Shown: positions 1-11,619 of the stretch, one piece after another
Layout: every line of letters starts with the position of its first letter
Position numbering within the stretch: position 1 is the first letter of the stretch
Assembly (NCBI GenBank): GCA_964057225.1
Contig: OZ059900.1
Span: 22,459,638 to 22,523,637, forward strand
Length of the DNA: 64,000 nt
Direction: 5' to 3'
Origin: Auanema rhodensis
Taxonomy: Eukaryota; Nematoda; Chromadorea; Rhabditida; Rhabditidae
Program-made: the position numbers and the translations under genes
The notes under the pieces: generated by a model
What the model was told of the DNA's origin: nothing
The model's input: the letters and a program-made list of their open reading frames with translations, nothing else
Database searches by the model: none

Positions 1-122
1 TTTGACTTACGATTTCATGTGTTCAAACTCATGCAATGTCAATGAAACCTAGCTCAAAATTGTTCGTACAACGTCTAGTTCCACTTTCACGACAAAAAAA
101 CAGGGGTTAGAAAATTAAGGAA

Positions 123-159
123 ATTAGCATATTCTGAGGGCACGCCCCTTATGGCTAAT
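123..159. repeat. Composite inverted repeat (dyad) in each monomer
   Basis: The outer left arm ATTAGCATA (123-131) pairs with TATGGCTAAT (150-159), leaving one bulged G. An inner G+C-rich stem AGGG (137-140) with CCCT (146-149) sits inside it, and GGGC/GCCC is an overlapping alternative. The dyad recurs in almost every monomer. It could form a cruciform or hairpin under torsion, or be a symmetric protein site. The frequent 130 T-to-C variant (GCACATT) removes one arm pair, and the 340-bp variant monomers alter both inner stem and right arm. It is not a bacterial terminator: it has no T-run context and no genes around it. Confidence 0.75.
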
Positions 160-166
160 ATTGATT

Positions 167-176
167 AAATCGATTT
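167..176. repeat. 10-bp perfect palindrome AAATCGATTT
   Basis: AAATCGATTT is its own reverse complement. It is retained in nearly all 187 copies; the change to ATCGATGTTTG at 45283 and 48356 affects only its right edge. It contains a ClaI site and one CpG. It lies just right of the composite dyad and just left of a second palindrome, TCATATGA (181-188), which contains an NdeI site. The spacing among the three symmetric elements is constant. Confidence 0.9.
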
Positions 177-180
177 TTGT

Positions 181-188
181 TCATATGA
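181..188. repeat. 8-bp palindrome TCATATGA
   Basis: This is a self-complementary octamer with a central CATATG. It is conserved in nearly every monomer, with losses to TCATATAA in three copies near 23418, 25810 and 26836. In the 340-bp variant monomers the octamer stays intact and the next bases change from GTCGTC to TTCGTC. It is the third symmetric element of the low-variation core. Confidence 0.85.
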
Positions 189-232
189 GTCGTCAAATGC
201 AACGAATTTCAGCGTGTTACATACTGAAATGA

Positions 233-247
233 AGCATTTTACATGCT
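233..247. repeat. Small hairpin AGCAT-TTTAC-ATGCT
   Basis: A 5-bp perfect stem closes a 5-nt loop. Many monomers carry AGTAT instead of AGCAT, which turns one C-G pair into a mismatch or T-G wobble, so this hairpin is polymorphic across the array, unlike the core dyad. It is therefore less likely to be constrained. Confidence 0.6.
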
Positions 248-302
248 GAACACTAGAAAAATACAAAAACACAGTTTTTCCCATGAGAAATATTTTATTA
301 TG

Positions 303-314
303 CTGGAAAACCAG
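303..314. repeat. Small hairpin CTGG-AAAA-CCAG with length variants
   Basis: A 4-bp stem closes an AAAA loop. One common class has only three loop A residues, which accounts for most 341-bp monomers. Another class (for example near 2362, 31066, 37994-38243 and 47126) reads CTGGAAAACGAG, which breaks one pair. An alternative overlapping symmetry, AAAAC-CA-GTTTT, is present at 307-318. The segment also contains A/T runs spaced about one helical turn apart from about 257 onward, which may favour curvature; this was not computed. Confidence 0.55.
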
Positions 315-1367
315 TTTTTGGAAATTTCGCTGTAAACAAGGTTTTGACTTACGATTTCATGTGTTCAAACTCATGCAATGTCAATGAAACCTAGCTCAAA
401 ACTGTTCGTACAACGTCTAGTTCCACTTTCACGACAAAAAAACAGGGGTTAGAAAATTAAGGAAATTAGCATATTCTGAGGGCACGCCCCTTATGGCTAA
501 TATTGATTAAATCGATTTTTGTTCATATGAGTCGTCAAATGCAACGAATTTCAGCGTGTTACACACTAAAATGAAGCATTTTACATGCTGAACACTAGAA
601 AAATACAAAAACACAGTATTTCCCATGAGAAATATTTTATTATACTGGAAACCAGTTTTTGGAATTTTCGCTGTAAACAAGGTTTTGACTTACGATTTCA
701 TGTGTTCAAACTCATGCAATGTCAATGAAACCTAGCTCAAAATTGTTCCTACAACGTCTAGTTCCACTTTCACGACAAAAAAACAGGGGTTAGAAATTTT
801 AGGAAATTAGCATATTCTGAGGGCACGCCCCTTATGGCTAATATTGATTAAATCGATTTTTGTTCATATGAGTCGTCAAATGCAACGAATTTCAGCGTGT
901 TACACACTAAAATGAAGCATTTTACATGCTGAACACTAGAAAAATACAAAAACACAGTTTTTCCCATGAGAAATATTTTATTATGCTGGAAAACCAGTTT
1001 TTGGAAATTTCGCTGTAAACAAGGTTTTGACTTACGATTTCATGTGTTCAAACTCATGCAATGTCAATGAAACCTAGCTCAAAATTGTTCGTACAACGTC
1101 TAGTTCCACTTTCACGACAAAAAAACAGGGGTTAGAAAATTTAGGAAATTAGCATATTCTGAGGGCACGCCCCTTATGGCTAATATTGATTAAATCGATT
1201 TTTGTTCATATGAGTCGTCAAATGCAACGAATTTCATCGTGTTACATACTAAAATGAAGTATTTTACATGCTGAACACTAGAAAAATACAAAAACACAGT
1301 ATTTCCCATGAGAAATATTTTATTATGCTGGAAAACCAGTTTTTGGAAGTTTCGCTGTAAACAAGGT

Positions 1368-3758
1368 TTTGACTTACGATTTCATGTGTTCAAACTCATG
1401 CAATGTCAATGAAACCTAGCTCAAAATTGTTCCTACAACGTCTAATTCCACTTTCACGACAAAAAAACAGGGGTTAGAAAATTAAGGAAATTAGCATATT
1501 CTGAGGGCACGCCCCTTATGGCTAATATTGATTAAATCGATTTTTGTTCATATGAGTCGTCAAATGCAACGAATTTCAGCGTGTTACATACTAAAATGAA
1601 GCATTTTACATGCTGAACACTAGAAAAATACAAAAACACAGTATTTCCCATGAGAAATATTTTATTATGCTGGAAAACCAGTTTTTGGAAATTTCGCTGT
1701 AAACAAGGTTTTGACTTACGATTTCATGTGTTCAAACTCATGCAATGAAAATGAAACCTAGCTCAAAATTGTTCCTACAACGTCTAGTTCCACTTTCACG
1801 ACAACAAAACAGGGGTTAGAAAATTAAGGAAATTAGCATATTCTGAGGGCACGCCCCTTATGGCTAATATTGATTAAATCGATTTTTGTTCATATGAGTC
1901 GTCAAATGCAACGAATTTCAGCCTGTTACATACTAAAATGAAGCATTTCACATGCTGAACACTAGAAAAATACAAAAACACAGTATTTCCCATGAGAAAT
2001 ATTTTATTATGCTGGAAAACCAGTTTTTGGAAAGTTCGCTGTAAACAAGGTTTTGACTTACGATTTCATGTGTTCAAACTCATGCAATGTCAATGAAACC
2101 TAGCTCAAAATTGTTCGTACAACGTCTAGTTCCACTTTCACGACAAAAAAACAGGGGTTAGAAAATTAAGGAAATTAGCATATTCTGAGGGCACGCCCCT
2201 TATGGCTAATATTGATTAAATCGATTTTTGTTCATATGAGTCGTCAAATGCAATTAATTTCAGCGTGTTACATACTAAAATGAAGCATTTTACATGCTGA
2301 ACACTAAAAAAATACAAAAACACAGTATTTCCCATGAGAAATATTTTATTATGCTGGAAAACGAGTTTTTGGAAATTTCGCTGTAAACAAGGTTTTGACT
2401 TACGATTTCATGTGTTCAAACTCATGCAATGTCAATGAAACCTAGCTCAAAATTGTTCCTACAACGTCTAGTTCCACTTTCACGACAAAAAAACAGGGGT
2501 TAGACAATTAAGGAAATTAGCATATTCTGAGGGCACGCCCCTTATGGCTAATATTGATTAAATCGATTTTTGTTCATATGAGTCGTCAAATGCAACGAAT
2601 TTCAGCGTGTTACATACTTAAATGAAGCATTTTACATGCTGAACACTAGAAAAATACAAAAACACAGTATTTCCCATGAGAAATATTTTATTATACTGGA
2701 AACCAGTTTTTGGAATTTTCGCTGTAAACAAGGTTTTGACTTACGATTTCATGTGTTCAAACTCATGCAATGTCAATGAAACCTAGCTCAAAACTGTTCG
2801 TACAACGTCTAGTTCCACTTTCACGACAAAAAAACAGGGGTTAGAAAATTTAGGAAATTAGCATATTCTGAGGGCACGCCCCTTATGGCTAATATTGATT
2901 AAATCGATTTTTGTTCATATGAGTCGTCAAATGCAACGAATTTCAGCGTGTTACATACTAAAATGAAGTATTTTACATGCTGAACACTAGAAAAGTACAA
3001 AAACACAGTATTTCCCATAAGAAATATTTTATTATACTGGAAACCAGTTTTTGGAATTTTCGCTGTAAACAAGGTTTTGACTTACGATTTCATGTGTTCA
3101 AACTCATGCAATGTCAATGAAACCTAGCTCAAAATTGTTCGTACAACGTCTAGTTCCACTTTCACGACAAAAAAACAGGGGTTAGAAAATTAAGGAAATT
3201 AGCATATTCTGAGGGCACGCCCCTTATGGCTAATATTGATTAAATCGATTTTTGTTCATATGAGTCGTCAAATGCAATTAATTTCAGCGTGTTACATACT
3301 TAAATGAAGCATTTTACATGCTGAACACTAGAAAAATACAAAAACACAGTATTTCCCATGAGAAATATTTTATTATACTGGAAACCAGTTTTTGGAATTT
3401 TCGCTGTAAACAAGGTTTTGACTTACGATTTCATGTGTTCAAACTCATGCAATGTCAATGAAACCTAGCTCAAAACTGTTCGTACAACGTCTAGTTCCAC
3501 TTTCACGACAAAAAAACAGGGGTTAGAAAATTTAGGAAATTAGCATATTCTGAGGGCACGCCCCTTATGGCTAATATTGATTAAATCGATTTTTGTTCAT
3601 ATGAGTCGTCAAATGAAACGAATTTCAGGGTGTTACATACTAAAATGAAGCATTTTACATGCTGAACACTATAAAAATACAAAAACTTAGTATTTCCCAT
3701 GAGAAATATTTTATTATGCTGGAAAACCAGTTTTTGGAAAGTTCGCTGTAAACAAGGT
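1368..3758. repeat. 7-mer higher-order repeat, unit A (2391 bp)
   Basis: Monomer starts are 1368, 1710, 2052, 2394, 2735, 3076 and 3417. It shares rare marks with the next unit in the same order and at the same spacing: GCAATGAAAATG plus GACAACAAAAC (second monomer), CTAAAAAAATAC with AAAACGAG (third), GTTAGACAATT (fourth), GAAAAGTAC with CATAAGAAA (fifth) and CAATTAATTTC with ACTTAAATG (sixth). The last monomer (3417) switches type in its second half to GAAACGAATTTCAGGG and CTATAAAAA, unlike its partner at 5808, which indicates conversion or crossover within that monomer. Confidence 0.9.
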
Positions 3759-6149
3759 TTTGACTTACGATTTCATGTGTTCAAACTCATGCAATGTCAA
3801 TGAAACCTAGCTCAAAATTGTTCCTACAACGTCTTATTCCACTTTCACGACAAAAAAACAGGGGTTAGAAAATTAAGGAAATTAGCATATTCTGAGGGCA
3901 CGCCCCTTATGGCTAATATTGATTAAATCGATTTTTGTTCATATGAGTCGTCAAATGCAACGAATTTCAGCGTGTTACATACTAAAATGAAGCATTTTAC
4001 ATGCTGAACACTAGAAAAATACAAAAACACAGTATTTCCCATGAGAAATATTTTATTATGCTGGAAAACCAGTTTTTGGAAATTTCGCTGTAAACAAGGT
4101 TTTGACTTACGATTTCATGTGTTCAAACTCATGCAATGAAAATGAAACCTAGCTCAAAATTGTTCCTACAACGTCTAGTTCCACTTTCACGACAACAAAA
4201 CAAGGGTTAGAAAATTAAGGAAATTAGCATATTCTGAGGGCACGCCCCTTATGGCTAATATTGATTAAATCGATTTTTGTTCATATGAGTCGTCAAATGC
4301 AACGAATTTCAGCCTGTTACATACTAAAATGAAGCATTTCACATGCTGAACACTAGAAAAATACAAAAACACAGTATTTCCCATGAGAAATATTTTATTA
4401 TGCTGGAAAACCAGTTTTTGGAAAGTTCGCTGTAAACAAGGTTTTGACTTACGATTTCATGTGTTCAAACTCATGCAATGTCAATGAAACCTAGCTCAAA
4501 ATTGTTCGTACAACGTCTAGTTCCACTTTCACGACAAAAAAACAGGGGTTAGAAAATTAAGGAAATTAGCATATTCTGAGGGCACGCCCCTTATGGCTAA
4601 TATTGATTAAATCGATTTTTGTTCATATGAGTCGTCAAATGCAATTAATTTCAGCGTGTTACATACTAAAATGAAGCATTTTACATGCTGAACACTAAAA
4701 AAATACAAAAACACAGTATTTCCCATGAGAAATATTTTATTATGCTGGAAAACGAGTTTTTGGAAATTTCGCTGTAAACAAGGTTTTGACTTACGATTTC
4801 ATGTGTTCAAACTCATGCAATGTCAATGAAACCTAGCTCAAAATTGTTCCTACAACGTCTAGTTCCACTTTCACGACAAAAAAACAGGGGTTAGACAATT
4901 AAGGAAATTAGCATATTCTGAGGGCACGCCCCTTATGGCTAATATTGATTAAATCGATTTTTGTTCATATGAGTCGTCAAATGCAACGAATTTCAGCGTG
5001 TTACATACTTAAATGAAGCATTTTACATGCTGAACACTAGAAAAATACAAAAACACAGTATTTCCCATGAGAAATATTTTATTATACTGGAAACCAGTTT
5101 TTGGAATTTTCGCTGTAAACAAGGTTTTGACTTACGATTTCATGTGTTCAAACTCATGCAATGTCAATGAAACCTAGCTCAAAACTGTTCGTACAACGTC
5201 TAGTTCCACTTTCACGACAAAAAAACAGGGGTTAGAAAATTTAGGAAATTAGCATATTCTGAGGGCACGCCCCTTATGGCTAATATTGATTAAATCGATT
5301 TTTGTTCATATGAGTCGTCAAATGCAACGAATTTCAGCGTGTTACATACTAAAATGAAGTATTTTACATGCTGAACACTAGAAAAGTACAAAAACACAGT
5401 ATTTCCCATAAGAAATATTTTATTATACTGGAAACCAGTTTTTGGAATTTTCGCTGTAAACAAGGTTTTGACTTACGATTTCATGTGTTCAAACTCATGC
5501 AATGTCAATGAAACCTAGCTCAAAATTGTTCGTACAACGTCTAGTTCCACTTTCACGACAAAAAAACAGGGGTTAGAAAATTAAGGAAATTAGCATATTC
5601 TGAGGGCACGCCCCTTATGGCTAATATTGATTAAATCGATTTTTGTTCATATGAGTCGTCAAATGCAATTAATTTCAGCGTGTTACATACTTAAATGAAG
5701 CATTTTACATGCTGAACACTAGAAAAATACAAAAACACAGTATTTCCCATGAGAAATATTTTATTATACTGGAAACCAGTTTTTGGAATTTTCGCTGTAA
5801 ACAAGGTTTTGACTTACGATTTCATGTGTTCAAACTCATGCAATGTCAATGAAACCTAGCTCAAAACTGTTCGTACAACGTCTAGTTCCACTTTCACGAC
5901 AAAAAAACAGGGGTTAGAAAATTTAGGAAATTAGCATATTCTGAGGGCACGCCCCTTATGGCTAATATTGATTAAATCGATTTTTGTTCATATGAGTCGT
6001 CAAATGCAACGAATTTCAGCGTGTTACATACTAAAATGAAGCATTTTACATGCTGAACACTAGAAAAATACAAAAACACAGTTTTTCCCATGAGAAATAT
6101 TTTATTATGCTGGAAAACCAGTTTTTGGAAATTTCGCTGTAAACAAGGT
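3759..6149. repeat. 7-mer higher-order repeat, unit B (2391 bp)
   Basis: Starts are at 3759, 4101, 4443, 4785, 5126, 5467 and 5808. It is a tandem copy of the preceding seven-monomer block. Few differences were seen: CTTATT instead of CTAATT is in the partner-side copy at 3833, and CAAGGG instead of CAGGGG is at 4201. Monomers 4785 to about 6400 also correspond to 41010 to about 42700. Confidence 0.9.
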
Positions 6150-9100
6150 TTTGACTTACGATTTCATGTGTTCAAACTCATGCAATGTCAATGAAACCTA
6201 GCTCAAAATTGTTCGTACAACGTCTAGTTCCACTTTCACGACAAAAAAACAGGGGTTAGAAAATTTAGGAAATTAGCATATTCTGAGGGCACGCCCCTTA
6301 TGGCTAATATTGATTAAATCGATTTTTGTTCATATGAGTCGTCAAATGCAACGAATTTCATCGTGTTACATACTAAAATGAAGTATTTTACATGCTGAAC
6401 ACTAGAAAAATACAAAAACACAGTATTTCCCATAAGAAATGTTTTATTATACTGGAAACCAGTTTTTGGAATTTTCGCTGTAAACAAGGTTTTGACTTAC
6501 GATTTCATGTGTTCAAACTCATGCAATGTCAATGAAACCTAGCTCAAAACTGTTCGTACAACGTCTAGTTCCACTTTCACGACAAAAAAACAGGGGTTAG
6601 AAAATTTAGGAAATTAGCATATTCTGAGGGCACGCCCCTTATGGCTAATATTGATTAAATCGATTTTTGTTCATATGAGTCGTCAAATGCAACGAATTTC
6701 ATCGTGTTACATACTAAAATGAAGTATTTTACATGCTGAACACTAGAAAAGTACAAAAACACAGTATTTCCCATAAGAAATATTTTATTATACTGGAAAA
6801 CAGTTTTTGGAATTTTCGCTGTAAACAAGGTTTTGACTTACGATTTCATGTGTTCAAACTCATGCAATGTCAATGAAACCTAGCTCAAAATTGTTCGTAC
6901 AACGTCTAGTTCCACTTTCACGACAAAAAAACAGGGGTTAGAAAATTTAGGAAATTAGCATATTCTGAGGGCACGCCCCTTATGGCTAATATTGATTAAA
7001 TCGATTTTTGTTCATATGAGTCGTCAAATGCAACGAATTTCAGCGTGTTACATACTAAAATGAAGCATTTTACATGCTGAACACTAGAAAAATACAAAAA
7101 CACAGTTTTTCCCATGAGAAATATTTTATTATGCTGGAAAACCAGTTTTTGGAAATTTCGCTGTAAACAAGGTTTTGACTTACGATTTCATGTGTTCAAA
7201 CTCATGCAATGTCAATGAAACCTAGCTCAAAATTGTTCGTACAACGTCTAGTTCCACTTTCACGACAAAAAAACAGGGGTTAGAAAATTTAGGAAATTAG
7301 CATATTCTGAGGGCACGCCCCTTATGGCTAATATTGATTAAATCGATTTTTGTTCATATGAGTCGTCAAATGCAACGAATTTCATCGTGTTACATACTAA
7401 AATGAAGTATTTTACATGCTGAACACTAGAAAAATACAAAAACACAGTATTTCCCATGAGAAATATTTTATTATGCTGGAAAACCAGTTTTTGGAAGTTT
7501 CGCTGTAAACAAGGTTTTGACTTACGATTTCATGTGTTCAAACTCATGCAATGTCAATGAAACCTAGCTCAAAATTGTTCCTACAACGTCTAGTTCCACT
7601 TTCACGACAAAAAAACAGGGGTTAGAAAATTTAGGAAATTAGCATATTCTGAGGGCACGCCCCTTATGGCTAATATTGATTAAATCGATTTTTGTTCATA
7701 TGAGTCGTCAAATGCAACGAATTTCAGCGTATTACATACTAAAATGAAGTATTTCACATGCTGAACACTAGAAAAATACAAAAACACAGTATTTCCCATG
7801 AGAAATATTTTATTATGCTGGAAAACCAGTTTTTGGAAATTTCGCTGTAAACAAGGTTTTGACTTACGATTTCATGTGTTCAAACTCATGCAATGTCAAT
7901 GAAACCTTGCTCAAAATTGTTCCTACAACGTCTAGTTCCACTTTCACGACAAAAAAACAGGGGTTAGAAAATTAAGGAAATTAGCATATTCTGAGGGCAC
8001 GCCCCTTATGGCTAATATTGATTAAATCGATTTTTGTTCATATGAGTCGTCAAATGAAACGAATTTCAGGGTGTTACATACTAAAATGAAGCATTTTACA
8101 TGCTGAACACTATAAAAATACAAAAACACAGTATTTCCCATGAGAAATATTTTATTATGCTGGAAAACCAGTTTTTGGAAAGTTCGCTGTAAACAAGGTT
8201 TTGACTTACGATTTCATGTGTTCAAACTCATGCAATGTCAATGAAACCTAGCTCAAAATTGTTCCTACAACGTCTAATTCCACTTTCACGACAAAAAAAC
8301 AGGGGTTAGAAAATTAAGGAAATTAGCACATTCTGAGGGCACGCCCCTTATGGCTAATATTGATTAAATCGATTTTTGTTCATATGAGTCGTCAAATGCA
8401 ACAAATTTCAGCGTGTTACATACTAAAATGAAGTATTTTACATGCTGAACACTAGAAAAATACAAAAACACAGTTTTTCCCATGAGAAATATTTTATTAT
8501 GCTGGAAAACCAGTTTTTGGAAATTTCGCTGTAAACAAGGTTTTGACTTACGATTTCATGTGTTCAAACTCATGCAATGTCAATGAAACCTAGCTCAAAA
8601 TTGTTCCTACAACGTCTAGTTCCACTTTCACGACAAAAAAACAGGGGTTAGAAAATTTAGGAAATTAGCATATTCTGAGGGCACGCCCCTTATGGCTAAT
8701 ATTGATTAAATCGATTTTTGTTCATATGAGTCGTCAAATGCATTGAATTTCAGCGTATTACATACTAAAATGAAGTATTTCACATGCTGAACACTAGAAA
8801 AATACAAAAACACAGTATTTCCCATGAGAAATATTTTATTATGCTGGAAAACCAGTTTTTGGAAATTTCGCTGTAAACAAGGTTTTGACTTACGATTTCA
8901 TGTGTTCAAACTCATGCAATGTCAATGAAACCTTGCTCAAAATTGTTCCTACAACGTCTAGTTCCACTTTCACGACAAAAAAACAGGGGTTAGAAAATTA
9001 AGGAAATTAGCATATTCTGAGGGCACGCCCCTTATGGCTAATATTGATTAAATCGATTTTTGTTCATATGAGTCGTTAAATGCAACGAATTTCAGCGTGT

Positions 9101-9567
9101 TACATACTAAAATGAAGCATTTTACATGCTGAACACTATAAAAATACAAAAACACAGTATTTCCCATGAGAAATATTTTATTATGCTGGAAAACCAGTTT
9201 TTGGAAAGTTCGCTGTAAACAAGGTTTTGACTTACGATTTCATGTGTTCAAACTCATGCAATGTCAATGAAACCTAGCTCAAAATTGTTCGTACAACGTC
9301 TAGTTCCACTTTCACGACAAAAAAACAGGGGTTAGAAAATTAAGGAAATTAGCATATTCTGAGGGCACGCCCCTTATGGCTAATATTGATTAAATCGATT
9401 TTTGTTCATATGAGTCGTCAAATGCAACGAATTTCAGCGTGTTACATACTAAAATGAAGCATTTTACATGCTGAACACTAGAAAAATACAAAAACACAGT
9501 ATTTCCCATGAGAAATATTTTATTATGCTGGAAAACCAGTTTTTGGAAATTTCGCTGTAAACAAGGT
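6150..9567. repeat. Array segment: ten monomers, source-like of 54.7-56.7 kb
   Basis: Starts are at 6150, 6491, 6832, 7174, 7516, 7858, 8200, 8542, 8884 and 9226. The six monomers at 7174-9225 match those at 54674-56725 in order: CATCGTG with GGAAGTTTCG; GCGTATTACATAC; CCTTGCTC with CAGGGTG; CTAATT with GCACATT and CAACAAA; CATTGAATTTC; CCTTGCTC. A private change GTCGTTAAATG is at 9076. Confidence 0.85.
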
Positions 9568-11619
9568 TTTGACTTACGATTTCATGTGTTCAAACTCATG
9601 CAATGTCAATGAAACCTAGCTCAAAATTGTTCCTACAACGTCTAGTTCCACTTTCACGACAAAAAAACAGGGGTTAGAAAATTTAGGAAATTAGCATATT
9701 CTGAGGGCACGCCCCTTATGGCTAATATTGATTAAATCGATTTTTGTTCATATGAGTCGTCAAATGCAACGAATTTCAGCGTATTACAAACTAAAATGAA
9801 GTATTTCACATGCTGAACACTAGAAAAATACAAAAACACAGTATTTCCCATGAGAAATATTTTATTATGCTGGAAAACCAGTTTTTGGAAATTTCGCTGT
9901 AAACAAGGTTTTGACTTACGATTTCATGTGTTCAAACTCATGCAATGTCAATGAAACCTTGCTCAAAATTGTTCCTACAACGTCTAGTTCCACTTTCACG
10001 ACAAAAAAACAGGGGTTAGAAAATTTAGGAAATTAGCATATTCTGAGGGCACGCCCCTTATGGCTAATATTGATTAAATCGATTTTTGTTCATATGAGTC
10101 GTCAAATGAAACGAATTTCAGGGTGTTACATACTAAAATGAAGCATTTTACATGCTGAACACTATAAAAATACAAAAACACAGTATTTCCCATGAGAAAT
10201 ATTTTATTATGCTGGAAAACCAGTTTTTGGAAAGTTCGCTGTAAACAAGGTTTTGACTTACGATTTCATGTGTTCAAACTCATGCAATGTCAATGAAACC
10301 TAGCTCAAAATTGTTCCTACAACGTCTAATTCCACTTTCACGACAAAAAAACAGGGGTTAGAAAATTAAGGAAATTAGCACATTCTGAGGGCACGCCCCT
10401 TATGGCTAATATTGATTAAATCGATTTTTGTTCATATGAGTCGTCAAATGCAACGAATTTCAGCGTGTTACATACTAAAATGAAGTATTTTACATGCTGA
10501 ACACTAGAAAAATACAAAAACACAGTATTTCCCATGAGAAATATTTTATTATGCTGGAAAACCAGTTTTTGGAAATTTCGCTGTAAACAAGGTTTTGACT
10601 TACGATTTCATGTGTTCAAACTCATGCAATGTCAATGAAACCTAGCTCAAAATTGTTCCTACAACGTCTAGTTCCACTTTCACGACAAAAAAACAGGGGT
10701 TAGAAAATTTAGGAAATTAGCATATTCTGAGGGCACGCCCCTTATGGCTAATATTGATTAAATCGATTTTTGTTCATATGAGTCGTCAAATGCAACGAAT
10801 TTCAGCGTATTACAAACTAAAATGAAGTATTTCACATGCTGAACACTAGAAAAATACAAAAACACAGTATTTCCCATGAGAAATATTTTATTATGCTGGA
10901 AAACCAGCTTTTGGAAATTTCGCTGTAAACAAGGTTTTGACTTACGATTTCATGTGTTCAAACTCATGCAATGTCAATTAAACCTTGCTCAAAATTGTTC
11001 CTACAACGTCTAGTTCCACTTTCACGACAAAAAAACAGGGGTTAGAAAATTTAGGAAATTAGCATATTCTGAGGGCACGCCCCTTATGGCTAATATTGAT
11101 TAAATCGATTTTTGTTCATATGAGTCGTCAAATGAAACGAATTTCAGGGTGTTACATACTAAAATGAAGCATTTTACATGCTGAACACTATAAAAATACA
11201 AAAACACAGTATTTCCCATGAGAAATATTTTATTATGCTGGAAAACCAGTTTTTGGAAAGTTCGCTGTAAACAAGGTTTTGACTTACGATTTCATGTGTT
11301 CAAACTCATGCAATGTCAATGAAACCTAGCTCAAAATTGTTCCTACAACGTCTAATTCCACTTTCACGACAAAAAAACAGGGGTTAGAAAATTAAGGAAA
11401 TTAGCACATTCTGAGGGCACGCCCCTTATGGCTAATATTGATTAAATCGATTTTTGTTCATATGAGTCGTCAAATGCAACGAATTTCAGCGTGTTACATA
11501 CTAAAATGAAGTATTTTACATGCTGAACACTAGAAAAATACAAAAACACAGTATTTCCCATGAGAAATATTTTATTATGCTGGAAAACCAGTTTTTGGAA
11601 ATTTCGCTGTAAACAAGGT
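9568..11619. repeat. Tandem trimer pair (2 x 1026 bp)
   Basis: Starts are 9568, 9910, 10252, then 10594, 10936, 11278. The trimer order is: a monomer with GCGTATTACAAAC and GTATTTCAC; a monomer with CCTTGCTC, AAATGAAACG and CAGGGTG; and a monomer with CTAATTCC and GCACATT. The same trimer recurs inside larger units at 12985, 16401, 19476, 59118 and 61509. Private changes are CCAGCTTTTGG at 10906 and CAATTAAACC at 10976. Confidence 0.88.

Larger units (their letters stand above)
131..189. other. Low-variation core of the monomer
   Basis: Read across all copies, this 59-bp stretch has no recurrent polymorphism shared by many monomers. The exceptions are the four 340-bp variant monomers, the two 7-C insertions, two pairs at the inner stem (GACC at 27820 and 46958; GGACACG at 50711 and 54469), the G in CGATGTTTG (45283, 48356), ATAAGTC in three copies near 23421, 25813 and 26839, and isolated singletons such as GGCTCAT (13824), GGTTAAT (19288) and TTGTGCAT (29223). 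The flanks on both sides vary much more. Low variation in part of a satellite monomer is often read as constraint from a bound protein or structure, but homogenisation alone could also cause it. Which of these applies is not decided here. Confidence 0.6.
1..342. repeat. Reference monomer (copy 1) used for numbering
   Basis: This first complete 342-bp copy is the numbering frame for the internal motifs. It has 59 C, 58 G and 10 CpG dinucleotides (at 10, 65, 72, 90, 143, 171, 191, 203, 213 and 328), which matches the chance expectation of about 10. Common diagnostic variable sites across the array are: base 51-53 region CTAG/CTTG; 59 T/C; 65 G/C; 77-80 AGTT/AATT; A7/A6 at 94-100; 116 A/T; 130 T/C; 200-204 CAACG/CAATT/AAACG/CATTG/CAACA; 211-216; 223-226; 235 and 240; 254-257; 275 T/A; GAGA/AAGA near 286; 303-313; and 322-327. 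Bases 131-189 lack common variants. A copy with the same unusual CATACTGAAATG stretch recurs at 28362. ATCGAT (170-175) and CATATG (182-187) are present in almost every copy, so ClaI and NdeI digests should each give a ladder. Confidence 0.95.
1..1367. repeat. Array segment: monomers 1-4
   Basis: Starts are at 1, 343, 684 and 1026. Monomers 2 to 4 correspond in order to copies at 29388, 29729 and 30071: ACACTAAA then TACTGGAAACC; GTTTTTCCC; then CATCGTG with GGAAGTTTCG. This marks an old exchange between regions about 29 kb apart. Copy 1 matches the copy at 28362 through its rare CATACTGAAATG stretch. Confidence 0.85.

Noticed and set aside
137-150. GC-rich hairpin as a transcription terminator
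   Set aside because: AGGG-CACGC-CCCT is followed by TATGG and not a T-run, it repeats in every monomer, and there are no genes upstream. It is treated as part of the satellite dyad.
284-302. A/T-rich TATTTTATTA as a promoter TATA element
   Set aside because: The segment is A/T-rich by composition in every copy. No transcript, start context or downstream gene supports it. Satellite transcription is possible but cannot be shown from sequence.
326-341. CENP-B-box-like match TTCGCTGTAAACAAGG
   Set aside because: It matches 7 of the 9 core positions of the pattern NTTCGNNNNANNCGGGN, failing at two of the CGGG bases. A 7-of-9 match is expected about once by chance in 342 bp on two strands. A second candidate at 62-78 matches only 5 of 9, and many copies lose its TTCG by the G-to-C change.
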